Source: Oceanospirillaceae bacterium
Lineage (GTDB): Bacteria > Pseudomonadota > Gammaproteobacteria > Pseudomonadales > Balneatricaceae
Length of the DNA stretch: 50,987 bases
Assembly (NCBI GenBank): GCA_013215375.1
Contig: JABSRB010000008.1
Location: 1 to 50,987, forward strand
Reading direction: 5' to 3'
Below, one piece after another: positions 35,201-50,200 of this stretch (positions are counted from its first letter, which is position 1; each line of letters begins with the position of its first letter). The notes under the pieces are model-generated. The model was not told the DNA's origin. It ran no database searches and saw only the letters and a list, made by a program, of their open reading frames with translations. Both the position numbers and the translations under genes were made by a program.

Positions 35201-38200
35201 CCCGCGGCCACTGCTCAGCACTATCTCGATATAGGAATCAATGGCGTAGATACTCAGCCTCAGCTGTCGCTATTGGCCGATGTCATCGATAGAAAAGTAA
35301 CTTCAGACATTGATTCAGTGGCCAAAGTTCAAGCTCTAGCCGATGCCGTGCAGGAGGTAATGAAAGCGGCTGTAGGGGAGCTAAATACCCCGTCAAAAGC
35401 GCAGTTGGAGGCACTCGGCATCAACACGGTGACCTCAGATAATCTGGCGGCCATTCAACAGGCGCTGGTTGCCAGTGATGATGCCGGCAGTGATTTGTTG
35501 AATGTGTCGGCGCTGCAAAGCGTGGTTGGCAATGCTGTCAATGATTACACCAATGCTCTGAGCAGCTTAGAAAATGCCGCACAAAACGATACCGCCAACG
35601 CCACTGACCCAGCGGCCAGTGTCTATCAGGCAGCCGGAATCATTGGGGTGAACAGTGTCAATTTGGCTGCTATTAACAGTGTGTTATTGCAATTGAGTGG
35701 AACACAGGCAGATTCTGTCCAAGAGTTACAAGCCCTAGTTGATCATTATAATAATGTATTGCAAGGCGCCGAAGGGGTTGACGACAACGATATACAGTTA
35801 ACTGCACAAGACTATGCCGACTTGGGCTTAACCAGTATCGATACTGTTGTAGAGAGCAGTTTACTCAACGATGTTTTAGACCTAAAAAGCAGCGCAGCTG
35901 TGGACAGCTTCAGCGAGTTGCTAGCGCTGACAAACGCGATTCAAGCAGTCATGGATGCTGCATCGGGGTCAACAGGTGTGCCAGCTAGCGCTCAATTACA
36001 ATTGTTGGGCGTTACTAATGTCACTGATGCACAGCTGGCGGCGATTCAAAATGGCTTACAGGGCAGTGCAGACGACGGGAGTGGCGTTAGCAGTTTAACC
36101 GATTTACAGAGTTTGATAGATAGCGCCGTCAGTGGCGTAGATGCAGCGCTGCAAAAAATCAGCAGTGTGGCGCAGAGCAACAGTGCCAGCGATACCAACC
36201 CTAGCGTAAATGACTATTTAGCCACTGGGGCGACAGGGATTAACGCGACTAATCTCGCCAGTATTAACAGCAGTTTAAATAGCGCCATTATCACTAGTGT
36301 CAACAGCGATTCGTTAGTTGATATTCAACTGATTATTGATAGCTATCAGGTGATGCTGGATGCGGCAGCAGGTACTGGTGCTTTTCCCAGTGCCAGCGAC
36401 TACCTTGCCATTGGTGTGACCGGTATCGACACTGTTGGGGAACTAAATTTACTGGAAAATGTGATCCGCAGCGCCAGTGTTGGCGATATAGATAGCTTAG
36501 CTGAAATTCAAGTGCGCAGTGATGCAGTACAGGCAGTTATGCAGGCGGCTGCGGATGGCAACAGTAGTATCAGTATCAATCAATTAACGGTGTTGGGACT
36601 GTCGGATGTGAACGGCGATAACCTTGCCAATATTCAGGGGGCGATACAAAACAGTGCCACTGATGGTTATCAAATCGACAGTCTGAGTGAGTTGCAAGCC
36701 ATCATTACAGGTCTCAATGCGGCGCTCAATAAAATTGAAGACTATAACAATGGTGATGGTACTACGCCCACTGCACTGAGTTTGCAAGATTACTTAGATG
36801 CGGGGATTAGTGGAGTCAGCGCCAATAATTTAGTGGCGGTCAACGCCCAAGTACTCGCCTCTGCCACAGGGGACACCAATACCTTGGGCAAAGTGCAAGC
36901 GGTGATCACTGCAGCCGATCAAGCGCTAGCCAAAATTGAAGCGTACAACAATGGTGATGGCAATTCTCCCGCAGCATTGAGTGAACAAGATTACCTAGCG
37001 GTGGGCGCGACAAGTGTCAGTGCTGATAATTTAGCAGCGGTGAATGCGCAAATTTTAGCGGCGGCGCCAGGCGATGCGAATAGCAATCCCGAGATCCAAG
37101 GGAAAGTGGCATTGGCACTGGCTGCGCTGGCAAAGATAGAGGCCTACAACAACGGCGACGGTACTTTTCCCGCAGCATTGAGTAGTGTTGATTACCAGAA
37201 TGTAGGGGTGAGTGGCGTTAGTGCTGCTAATCTGCTGGCGGTGAATGCGCAAATTCTTGCAGCCACTAGCGGTGAAACCGATACCGTGTCAGAGATTCAA
37301 AGCAAGGTAACTGCCGCCAATAGCGCACTGGCTAAAGTAGCTGCTTACAGTGATGGGGATGGCGTAAATCCCGCGGCGCTCAGTGAGGCAGATTATTTGC
37401 TGGCGGGAGTTGCAGGGGTGAGTGTCGCAAATTTGGCGGCGATCAACGCGCAAGTTCTGGGAGTCAATAGCGGCCAATTGTCGACAGTGGCGGAGATACA
37501 AGCCAGAGTACTAGAGGCAGATAACGCGCTAGGGAAGATAGAGGCCTACAATAATGGCGATGGCACTACGCCGAGCGCGCTGGACTTGGGTGACTACACA
37601 GCAGCGGGTATCAGTGGCGTCAGTGTCGATAATTTGCTGGCAGTCAACGCTCAAGTGCTGGGTTCGACTAGCGGTAGTGCCGATACAGTGGCCAAAATTC
37701 AAAGTGCAGTGAATGCAGCAGACATGGCTCTGGCCAAAATAGAGGCGTACAACAACGGTGATGGCAGTAATCCTGCCGCGCTTACGTTAGCTGATTATCT
37801 GGCGGCGGGAATAGAGAGTTTTAGTGAAGACCAGTTGGTGTTAGTCAATGCAGCGGTGCTTGGCGCCGCCAGTGGTGAGGCGGATAGCGTTGCAGAAATC
37901 CAGGCGATTGTCGACGGTTCCGTCAGCGCTCTGCAAAAGATTGAAGCTTATAATCTCGGTGACGGAACTACGCCGCCAGCGCTGATTATTGCCGACTATG
38001 TCGCGGCGGGTATTAGTGGCGTCAGTGCCGATAATTTACTGGCGGTGAATGCCCAAGTATTGGCGGCCCTGAGTAGTGAAATCAACAGCATTGCTGAAAT
38101 ACAAGCGACAGTTGGCACGGCCAATAACGCTTTAGATAAAGTGCAAGCTTATAGTGATGGCAATGGCAGTAGCCCAATGGCACTCACTTTGGCTGATTAT

Positions 38201-41200
38201 AGCGCGGTGGGAGTTATTGCTGTCAGCAACGATAATTTGCAGGCACTGAACGGACAAGTTTTAGCGGCGGGCGCAGGCGCTACCGATACTGTCAGCGAAA
38301 TACAAGCCAAAGTAGTCGCGGCCGATAGCGCACTCGCCAAAGTGGCTGCCTATAGTGAGGGAGATGGCAGTACTCCGGCCCCGCTCAGTGTTCAAGATTA
38401 TTTAGACATTGGCATCAGCGAGGTTAATGCAGGCAATTTGGCGGCAGTAAACAGTCGTATATTGGCTGCTGCGAATGGTGCTGCGGATAGCTCTCCAGAA
38501 ATACAAGCGCTGGTGACTGATGCCAGCCCCGCACTGGCTAAAATTGAAGCTTATAACAACGGCGACGGCTCCAACCCCGTGGCCTTGATCCTTCAGGATT
38601 ATAGCGATGCTGCCATTACTGGCATCAGCGTGGCGAATCTCGCGGCGGTTAATGCACAAGTGTTAAAGGCGATTACCGGTGGCGCCGATACCCAAGGTGA
38701 AGTACAAGCGCTAGTGACGGCGGCCGATGCCGCTCTGGCTAAAATACAAGCTTACAACGACGGTGATGGCACTAGTCCTGCGCCTCTGACAGTGGAAGAT
38801 TATTTGGGCGCCGGTATTGGGGCGGTCAGCGAGGGAAATCTGCTGGCGGTGAACGTCCAAGTATTAGCTGCGGGCAGTGGTGACACTGATATCGTCAGTG
38901 AAATAGAGGCCAAAGTTGCATTGGCCAATACCGCTCTGGCAAAGATAGAAGCCTATAACAATGGCGATGGCACGACGCCCGCTGCATTAGTGCTGCAGGA
39001 CTATCAAAACGTAGGCATCAGTGGAGTGAACAGTGAGAACTTGCTCACGGTGAATGCCCAGCTGTTAGCCGCCGCGACAGGGGCGGCCGATACTGTCCCA
39101 GAAATCCAGCTGTTGGTCTCCAAAGCGGGTGCCGCGATGGCAAAAATTGAAGCTTATAACAATGGCGATGGCAACAGTCCTGGTGCCCTTACTTTATTAG
39201 ATTACCAAGCGGCGGGTATCAGTGGCGTTAGTATTGATAACTTGGCGGCAGTCAATGCCCAAGTATTGGCCGCGGTCGTGGGCGATGCAGACCGGGTCTC
39301 TAGAGTACAAGCCAAAGTTACTGCGGCAGATGCCGCACTGACGAAAATTGAAGCTTTCAATAATGGTGATGGCAGCTCTCCAGCACCTTTAAGTCAAGGT
39401 GATTATCAAGCTGCGGGAATCACCGGTGTAGACGCTGATAACTTGTTGGCGGTGAATGTACAATTATTGCAGAGCGCGACTGGCGGAGCTGATAGCGTCG
39501 TTGAAATCCAAAGCGCAGTGGCAGCAGCGCAGGCGGCACTGGCTAAAATTGAAGCTTACAATAATGGCAATGGCATCAGCCCGGCGGCGCTGACGCTACA
39601 AGATTATGCCCAAGTGGGAATCACAGGTTTGAGTACCGACAACTTGGCGGCGATGAATGCTCAAGTATTGGTTGCTCTGAGTGGCGAGACCTTAACCGTT
39701 ACTCAAATTCAAACAAAAGTGAGTGATGCCGACGCGGCTCTGGGCAAAATAGAAGCCTATAACAACGGTGATGGTAGTTCGCCAGTGGCGTTGACTACTG
39801 GTGATTATCGAGCGGCGGGAATTATCGGGGTCGATGCTGATAACCTACTAGCGGTAAACGCTCAAGTGTTGGCTGCCGCCAATGGCGATGCGAATACCGT
39901 CGGTGAGATACAAGATAAAGTCAGTGGTGCATTCGCCGCGCTGGCAAAAACTGAAGCTTTCAATAACGGCGACGGCAGCACTCCACCGGCGCTGACCGTG
40001 CAAGATTACCTATTGGTGGGTGTCACCGATGTCAGTGTCGCCAACTTAGCAGCAGTTAACGCGCATGTGCTGGCGGTCACAAGTGGCAATGCCGATCAAG
40101 TGGCTAAACTGCAAAATTTAGTAGCAGCTGCCGATTTAGCACTGGCAAAAATAGAGGCCTACAACAACGGCGACGGCTTCAGTCCAGCGGCCCTGAGCTT
40201 ACAAGATTATCTGAAAGTGGGCATTACTGGGGTTAGCGGCGACAATCTGGCGGCGGTGAATGCGCAAGTATTAGCGTCGGGAGCGACTCAGGCGCAAACG
40301 GTGACTCAAATACAGGGCATGGTTATTGCGGCGGATGCTGCACTGGCTAAAGTGGAAGCCTATAACAATGGTGACGGCATTACTCCTGCAGCGCTAACTA
40401 ACGCCGAATATTTGGCGGCGGGCATCGCCAGTGTCAGTCCTGACAACTTAGTAGCAGTGAACGCCCAAGTGCTACTGGCCGCTAGTTTGGCAGCCGATAC
40501 AGTGGCAGAAATTCTAGTGTTAGTGGATGCTGCTGATGCTGCTCTTGCGATTGTCGCCGCCTATGGCAACGGCGACGGTATTACTCCCAGCGCCCTGACC
40601 TTAGCTGATTATGCACAGATTGGCATTACCGGAGTTAGTGTTGATAATTTGGCGGCATTAAATGCACAAGTGCTCGCCTCACTCGCCGGGCAGGTAAATA
40701 CTGGGCCACAAATCCAAGCTAAAGTGACTGACGCAGATGCAGCGCTGGCTAAAATAGAAGCTTACAACAATGGTGACGGCACTAATCCCGCGCCACTGGA
40801 ACTACTCGATTACAGCGCAGTAGGTGTGACAGGTATCGACAATAACAATCTATTGGCAGTCAATGCCCAAGTGCTCGCAGCCAATAATACTGAAGCCGAC
40901 ACTGTGGCAGAGATACAGGCAAAAGTGGCGCTGGCAGATTTGGCGCTAGCCAAAATAGAGGCGTACAACAATGGCGACGGAACCACTCCGCCCGCTCTGA
41001 CCTTGGCTGATTATTTGGCGACGGGGGTGAGTGGGATTAGCGTAGCCAATTTAATCACTGTCAATGCTCAAGTGCTAGCGGCAACCCCTGCGGGAGCCGC
41101 AACTGCACCGTTAATTCAAGCGATTGTCACTGCAGCTAATGCCGCACTGGCGAAGATAGAAACTTATAACAATGGTGATGGTTCGGTACCAGGACCACTG

Positions 41201-44200
41201 AGCTTACAAGATTATCTGGATATCGGTGTGACTGGTGTTAGCTTGAATAATTTGGCGGCAGTCAATGCGCAGATACTGGCCTCGGGTACTGGAGACGCAG
41301 ATACCGTAGGTGAAGTGCAGAATCAAGTCTCTAGTGCCGATGCGGCACTGGCTAAAATTGAGAGCTATAACAACGGCGATGGTACTACCCCTGGCGCACT
41401 GACCGTGGCTGATTATGTTGCTGTCGGTATTGTGGGGGTGAGTCTAAATAATCTAGCGGCAGTGAATGCACAAGTGTTGGCAGCAGGGACTGGTGATAGC
41501 GATGTGGTGCCTGAAATCCAGGCGCAAGTCAGTGCTGCAGATAACGTGTTGGCTAAGATCGAGGCCTATAATAATGGCGATGGCAGCACTCCGGCTGCAC
41601 TGCTGTTGGCCGATTACACTCAAGCTGGCATCACTGGAGTCGACGCCGGTAATTTGGCGGCTGTCAACGCTCAAGTGCTGCTGGCAAACCCAGGTGAGGC
41701 CGATAGCGGTCCGCAAATTTCCGCCAGGGTTAGCGACGCAGTGGCGGCACTGAGCAAGGTAGAAGCCTATAACAACGGCAATGGCAGCTCACCGGCGGCA
41801 CTGACTGAAGATGACTATGTAGCGGTCGGTGTGATTGGCGTAAGTGGCGCTAATCTAATCGCGGTTAACGCCCAAGTACTCGCTGCGGCTAGTGGCGCCA
41901 GTGATAGCGTTACTGAAATACAGGCGTTAGTTGCAATGGCGCAGACGGCGCTGGCTAAGATTGAAGCATACAATAATGGTGACGGCAGCTCACCGGCGGC
42001 ATTAGTGGTCGCCGACTATTTGGCGGTGGGGCTGGTTGAAGTTAATGTTGATAATTTGGCCAGTATCAATGCGGCGGTACTGGCAGCGGCACCCACGCAA
42101 GCTCAGACAATTCCTGATATTCAACTATTGATTGCTATCGCTGGTGGGCCACTGCTGAAGATAGAGGCCTATAATAATGGCGATGGTAGCAGTCCTGCAG
42201 CGTTAGTGGTGCAAGATTATATAGATGCCGCTATCAGTGGTGTCAGCAGTGATAATTTAGCCGCCGTTAACGCTCAAGTGCTCGCGGCTGGGCCAACACA
42301 AACCGATACTATTACCAAAGTACAGGCCAAAGTTAGTGCTGGTGATGCGGCACTGGCGGTGATCGAAGCTTACAATAATGGGGATGGCAGCACCCCAGCA
42401 GCCCTTGGTTTAGCCGATTATGCAGGCGCGGGTATCAGCGGTGTCAGCGCTGCAAACTTATTGGCAGTCAACGCACAAGTATTGGCCTCTGTGGCCACTG
42501 CGACCGACACAGTCGCAGAAATACAAGGTAAGGTTGGCGCGGCAGATGCGGCTCTGGCCAAAATAGCGGCCTATAACGAGGGTGATGGCAGTAGCCCTAG
42601 TGCCTTGAGTATTGCAGATTATACAGCGGCGGGCATTAGTGGTGTTAGCAGTGGTAATCTGATTGCGATCAACCATCAAGTGTTAGTGGCCGCAAGTGGC
42701 GAGACTGATAGCGTGGCTGCGATACTGGCACGGGTTATCGCAGCAGATGTTGCCCTGCAGAAAATTGAAGCTTATAACAACGGCAATGGCTTTAATCCTG
42801 GGCCGTTAGATTTGGCCGATTATACCGCGGTGGGAGTCACTGGAGTCTCCAGTGATAATTTGCTCGCCGTCAACGCGCATATTTTAGCGGGCACGGCAAC
42901 TGCCAGTGACACAGTGAGTGAGATCCAAAGCGCTGTCAGCAGTGCCGATTCCTCGCTGGCGAAAGTGCAGGCCTACAGTGATGGCGATGGGGCTTTCCCT
43001 GCGCCATTGTTACAGTCCGATTATTTACTAGCAGGTATCAGTGGTGTCAGCAGTCGCAATGTGGCAGCCCTCAACGCCCAAGTACTGGCCGCTGGCAGCA
43101 ACCAAGTGGATACTGTCACTGAAATACAAGACAGAGTCAGTGCGGCAGACGCTGCGTTGGCCAAAGTTGAGGCTTATAACAATGGTGATGGTGAATCTCC
43201 AGCGGCGCTGGCGCTGGCAGACTATATAGCGGCGGGTATTACCGGGGTAAGTGCGCTTAATTTAGCGGCAGTGAATGCTCAAGTTTTGGCAGCTTATGCT
43301 TTTGAAGCAGACTCTGTGGCTGCGATTCAAGCTAAAGTCGCCATGGCTAATCTGGCGCTGGACAAGATAGAAGCTTACAACAACGGCGATGGCAGTACGC
43401 CGGCACCGCTATTATTAGCAGACTTCATCGCGGCGGGTATCACAGGTCTTACTCCCGATAATTTGGCGGCAGTTAACGCTAATATTCTCGCGGTGAATCC
43501 TGGCGATGCGGATTCAGTGGCTAAAATTCAAGGCACAGTGAATGCAGTTAGTGCTGCGTTACAAACGATTGCCGACTACCAGCAAGGCGATGGCAGCACT
43601 CCCAGTGCACTGCAATTACAAGATTTTGTGGATGCCGGAGTATTAGGTGTCAGCGCTGATAATTTGCTCGCCCTCAACGCCCAATTACTCGAAAATGCTA
43701 CTGTTGTTAACACTATCAGTGAGGCCCAGGGGGTCGTTACTGCTGCCAATACAGCGTTGGCTAAAGTACAAGATTTTCACTTGGGCGATGGCAGTTCTCC
43801 GGCGCCTCTGACACTAATCGATTATTTAATGGTAGGGGTCACGGCTGTCAGTGTTGAAAATTTACTGGCGGTGAATGCGCAGCTACTGTTATCCAGTGGC
43901 AATACAGAAACGGTGGCCACTATTCAAAGCGCGGTTGGCCTAGCCGCTAGCGCACTGCTGAAAATTGAAGCGTTTAACAACGGTGACGGTTCAACGCCTG
44001 CCCCTCTCTCTATCGAAGACTATGCAGCGGTGGGTGTCATGGGAGTGGATGGAGATAATCTAACGGCGGTTAATGTGCAAGTATTGGCTGCTAATGCCAC
44101 CGAAGCTGACAGTGTGGCAGAAGTTCAGGCGCAAGTTAATGCAGCGGATACAGCGCTGGCAAAAATTGAGGCCTACAACAATGGTGATGGCAGCACACCA

Positions 44201-47200
44201 GCCCCGCTAGATTTATCAGATTATGCAGCGGTGGGCATTAGTGCTGTCAATCTTGACAACCTATTGGCAGTCAATGCTCAAGTATTAGCAGCCGCCGCAG
44301 GTGGCGCAGATACTGTCACTGAAATTCAAGCACTAGTGAATAGCGCTGACGCTGCACTGGCAAAAATAGAAGCTTATAACAATGGTGATGGTACGACTCC
44401 CGCTGCTTTATCGGTAGGCGATTATTTGGCTGCGGGGATCGGCGGAGTCAGCTTGGAGAATTTAGCCCCGCTCAATGCCTGGGTGTTGGCAGCGGCAACG
44501 GGCGGCGCAGATACTGTGGCAAAAATTCAGGCACTGCTCGGCGATTCAGCCCTAGCGGTGGCCAATATTGAAGCTTATAACAATGGCGACGGTACTACCC
44601 CAGCGGCTTTGGGCCTACAGGACTATCTTAAAGCCGGAGTGGCAGGGGTCAGCAATACCAATCTAGGGGCGGTGAATGCCCAAGTATTAGCGGCCGCTAG
44701 CAGTGAGATGGACAGCGTCATTGAAATTCAGGGGGCGGTAACCGCGGCAGATCTTGCCTTGGCCAAAGTAGAGGCCTACAACAATGGCGATGGGTCTAAT
44801 CCTGCGCCACTGCGACTAGAAGACTTCAGCGCAGTGGGTGTCACAGGCGTTAGTAACGATAATTTGCTGGCGGTGAATGCGCAAATTGTTGCCGCTGGCA
44901 ATGGTGAGAGTGACTCAGTTACGCAAATACAAGCGCAAGTCAGTCTCGGCAATCTTGCTTTAGCGAAAATAGAGGCCTACAACAACGGCGATGGCAGCAG
45001 CCCAGCAGCATTAACTTTACAAAATTATCTAGATGCAGGAATCGGCGGTGTCAGTGGTACCAATTTGCTGGTGGTGAATGGGAGAGTACTTGCCGTGTCC
45101 GCTGGGGGTGCCGATAGCGCTCCTGAGATTCAAGCGTTAGTCACCAATGCACCAGTGGACATTGCGTTAATTGAAGCCTACAACAACGGCGATGGCAGCA
45201 GTCCGATCGCGCTAACTTTGCAAAATTATATCGATGCGGGGATAGGCGGAGTTAGTATTGATAACTTGGCGGCAGTCAATGCTCAAGTGTTAGACAGCAT
45301 TACCGGTGGTGCCGATACTCAAGGAGAAATACAGGCACTGGTTAGCGCAGCAGATGCGGCGTTGGCGAAAATTGAAGCTTACAACAATGGCGATGGTGCT
45401 AACCCTGGTGCACTCACCCTTGAGGATTATCGAGGAGCGGGTATCAGCGGTGTCAGTATCGACAATTTGTCCGCGGCAAACGCGCAGATACTTAGCGCGT
45501 CTGTAGGTCAAACCGATACGGTAGCCAAGATTCAAAGCAGCGTGAGCGCGGCCAATACTGCGTTACTTAAAGTTCAAGCTTACAATGATGGCGATGGCAG
45601 CACTCCTGCAGCGTTAACCTTAAGCGATTATAACAACGCGGGCGTTGTTGGTGTCAGCGGTGATAATTTGCTGGCGGTCAACGCACAAGTATTGATGGGA
45701 TCTTCTGGGTCAACCGACACAGTGCCAGAGATTCAGGCGGCACTAGCGGCGGCAGATGCCGCACTGGCCAGCTTAGAAGCTTACAACAATGGCGATGGTA
45801 CATCGCCTCAAGCACCGACATTGAGCGATTACAGCGCAGTTGGAGTGAGCGGAGTTAGCGCGGCTAATTTACACTCGGTGAATGCGCAGTTATTGGCCAG
45901 CGCTAGTGGTGAAAGTGATAGCGTCGCTGAGATTCAAGGTCACGTCAGTAGTGCCGATACGGCACTGGCAAAAATCGAAGCTTACAATAATGGCGATGGC
46001 AGCAATCCCGCAGCACTAGTGTTAAGTGACTATACAGATGCCGGTATTAGCTCGGTTAGCAGTGCTAATTTGTTGGCGGTGAATGCGCAGCTATTGGCCC
46101 TAGCAATGGGTGCTGCCGATACTGTCGGCGAAATTCAAAACATAGTGACCAGTGCAGATGTTGCATTGGCCAAAATAGAAGCATACAACAATGGTGACGG
46201 CACTACGCCCGCTGCGCTGTCCCTGTCAGACTACTTGGCTGTGGCAATCAGCGGCGTCAGTGTCGATAACTTAGCAGCCGTGAATGCTCAAGTGCTGGCG
46301 GCGACTGCCGGTGGTGCGACTAGTGTGCCGCTGATACAAGCGCTGGTCAGTGCGGCGGATGCCGCCCTAGCGGTAGTAGAAGCGTTCAACAATGGTGATG
46401 GCATAAGCCCCCCCGCGTTGAGTGAGACAGATTATACAACGGCGGGAATCACGGGTGTGAGTTCCGATAATCTAGCGGCAGTCAATGCACAAGTACTCGC
46501 TGCCTCTAGCGGTGCTGCCAATACCGTGCTTGAAATTAACACTTTAGTGAGTGCAGCGGATGCGGCACTGGCCAAGATAGAGGCCTATAACAACGGCGAT
46601 GGTACTACGCCCGCAGCACTATTATTGCAAGACTATTTAGATGCGGGTATCAGCGGTGTCGACAGCGCCAACTTACCGACGCTGAATGCGCAAATATTGG
46701 CGGCGACTAGCGGCGCTGCCGATACTGCTCCTGAAATTCAGGCACTGGTCACTAGCGGTGATCAGGCGCTGGCTAAAATCGAAGCTTATAACAACGGCGA
46801 TGGCACCACCCCGGCAGCGCTGAGCGTGCAAGACTATATTGTCGCAGGTATCTCAGGGGTTGGCGTCGATAACTTAAAAGCGGTCAACGCTCAAGTACTG
46901 ATGGCTGCAGCCGGTCAGACCAATACGTTATTGGCGGTGCAGGGTAAAGTCACAGCGGCAGATACAGCGCTGGCAAAAATAGAAGCCTATAACAATGGCG
47001 ATGGCACTAGCCCCGCGCCACTGCTGAGTGCAGATTACAGCGCGGTGGGCATTGTAGGGGTCAGTGTCGATAATCTGGCGGCGGCGAATGCACAAGTGCT
47101 CGCTGCCCTCAACGGCGCAGCAGATACCGTATCAGAGATTGAAAATTTAGTCACAGCAGCGGATCTTGCTCTGGCAAAAGTGCAAGCTTTCAGCGCGGGT

Positions 47201-50200
47201 GATGGCAGTAGTCCCGCGCCACTGAACAGTGTTGATTTTATCGCGGCGGGTATTACTGGGGTGGATGCGGATAATCTGGCCGCCGTTAATGCACAGCTGT
47301 TGGAGTCAATCGAAGCGCTGTCAACGGTAGTGGCGATGCAAGGAAAAGTAGCCGCTGCAGATACGGCGCTGGCAAAAGTGCAGGCCTACGCCGATGGCGG
47401 TGGCAGCTTACCGGGTCCGTTAGTATTGGATGACTTTATCGCAGTCGGAGTAACCGCGGTTGGCAACCATAACTTGCTGGCAGTAAACGCCCACATACAA
47501 GTGGCAGCGGGCGGTGAAGTAGATACTGTCGCTGAAATACAAGCCAAAGTCAGTGCAGCAGATCTCGCACTGGCTAAGGTAGAAGCCTATAACAATGGCG
47601 ATGGCACCACTCCTACAGCATTGAGTTTGCAAGATTACTTAGATTTGGGCATTAGCAAAGTGCACAGCGGAAATCTGCTCGAAGTGAATGCACGCATCTT
47701 GGCGGCAGATATCGGTGGCGCAGACAGCGCTCCTGAAATACAGGCGCTGGCCACTAACGCCAATGCGGCACTGAGCAAGATTGAGGCCTATAACAATGGC
47801 GACGGTAACAACCCTGTAGCACTTAGCCTAATCGATTACACCGTGGCGGGTGTGACCAATGTCAGTATCGAAAATTTGCTGGCGGTTAACGCGCAAGTTC
47901 TGGCGACCATCACCGGTGGTGCAGATACTTTGAGCCTCGTTCAGTCGCTAGTGAGCGCGGCAGATGCAGCTCTGGCTAAGATCCAAGCATACAACGATGG
48001 TGATGGCAGCTCACCGGGCCCATTAACGGTAGCGGATTATGCGGCGGCGGGCATTACTGGCGTGCAACTGCAAAATTTAGTCGCGGTCAATGTGCAAATA
48101 TTGCAGGCAGGTAACGGCGAAACAGATACTGTTGCTGAGATTCAGGCCAAGGTCGGTGCCGCAAACGATGCACTGGCCAAAGTAGAGGCTTACAACAACG
48201 GCGATGGCAGTACCCCTGCTGCCTTGAGTGTGCAAGATTACTTAGACGTTGGCATTAGTGGTGTCGACACCGATAACTTGGCCGCCATGAATGCCCAAGT
48301 ATTGGCGGGTATTACCGGTGACAGTTCCAGTGTGGCGAAAATTCAAGCACAAGTGATAGCAGCAGACGTGGCACTGGCTAAAGTAGAAGCTTATAACAAC
48401 AGTGATGGCAGTACGCTGCCAGCACTGAATATCAATGACTATCGCAGTGCCGGCATTAGTGGGGTTAGTGGTGCTAACTTGTTGGCAATTAACGCGCAAG
48501 TGCTGGCTGCCAGTTCCGGGGCGGCCGATACTGTGGCAGAAATTCAAGCACTGGTTGGCAGCGCGCAGACCGCCCTGGCCAAAATTGAAGCTTATAACAA
48601 CGGGGATGGAAGCAGCCCGGCCGCACTCACCTTGAGTGACTACACAGCGGTTGGACTCAGTGGTGTTAGTTCCGACAACTTAGTGGCGGTTAATGCCAAG
48701 GTATTGGCGGCCTCGGTGGGCGCTGCAGATACAGTGACTAAAATCCAATCCTTGGTGGACAGTGCGCTAGCGGCTGTGCAGAAGATAGAAGATTATAACA
48801 ACGGTGATGGCATCAGCCCGGCGGCGTTGAGCTTGCAAGATTATCTGGCGGTGGGGATCAGTGGCGTCAGTGACGACAACTTGGCGGCAATCAATGCCCA
48901 AGTGCTGGCAGCGGCCCCAGGTGAAAGCGACAGTGTCACGCAAATACAGGCCAAAGTGAGCGCTGCCAATGCTGCACTGGCAAAAGTGCAGGCATACAAC
49001 GACGGCGACGGTAGCTCGCCCACAGCGTTGGATGAGGCCGACTACCAGGCGGCGGGCATCGAGGGTGTCAGTCAAGATAATCTGTTGGCAGTGAATGCTC
49101 AAGTGCTGGATGCAGGGGCTAACGACACAGATACAGTGGCGGAAATTCAAGCAGAAGTCAGCGCGGCAAATGATGCGCTGGCTAAAATCGAAGCCTACAA
49201 CAACGGTGATGGCAGCAACCCTCTAGCGTTAATGATTAGTGATTATAGAGGGGCGGGTGTCACTGGAGTGAGTGCGGATAACTTGGCGGCGGTGAACGCT
49301 CAAGTGTTGGATTCGCTCAGTGGTGAAACCGACTCAGTGAGTGAAATTCAGGCGGTGGTCGCTGTGGCAGATAACGCTTTGGCGACTATTGAGGCCTACA
49401 ACAACGGCGATGGTAACAGCCCCACTGCACTAACCTTAAGCGATTACCTAAACGCGGGTATCACCGGTATTAGCGCGGCTAACTTGCTGGCGGTTAATGC
49501 CCAGGTACTGGCGGGCTCGATAGGTGCGACTGACACAGTGGCAGAAATTCAGGGCATGGTTGGCGCGGCGGATGCAGCACTGGCCAAAATAGAAGCTTAC
49601 AACAACGGTGACGGCAGCAACCCGGCACCTTTGAGTACTGCAGACTATATTGGCGCAGGTATCGCGGGTGTCAGCAGTGATAACTTAATTACAGTGAATG
49701 CCCAGTTGCTGGCAGCAGCACCTGGCGCAGCAGATACAGTGGCTGAAATTCAGGCCATTGTCACTAGTGCCACAGCCGCTCTGGATAAGATAGAAGCCTA
49801 CAACAACGGCGATGGAACGAATCCAGCGGCGCTCACATTAGCTGATTACAGCGACGCGGCTATCAGCGGCGTCAGCCTCGATAACTTGGCGGCGGTGAAT
49901 GCGCAAGTGTTGGCTGCCAGCAGTGGTGATGCTGATACTGTGTTAGAAATTCAGGGCAGCGTCACTGCGGCAAACGCGGCTCTGGCCAAAGTGGAAGCCT
50001 ATAACAACGGCGATGGCAGCAGCCCAGTGGCATTGCTTAGCACCGATTATGTGGCCGTGGGTGTGACTGGAGTCAGTGTCGATAACTTGGCGGCGGTTAA
50101 CGCGCAAGTATTGGCAGCGCTAATTGGCGAGACCGATATCGTCAGCGAAATTCAGACCAAAGTGAGCGCGGCAGATAACGCGCTGGCGTTCATTGAAGCG

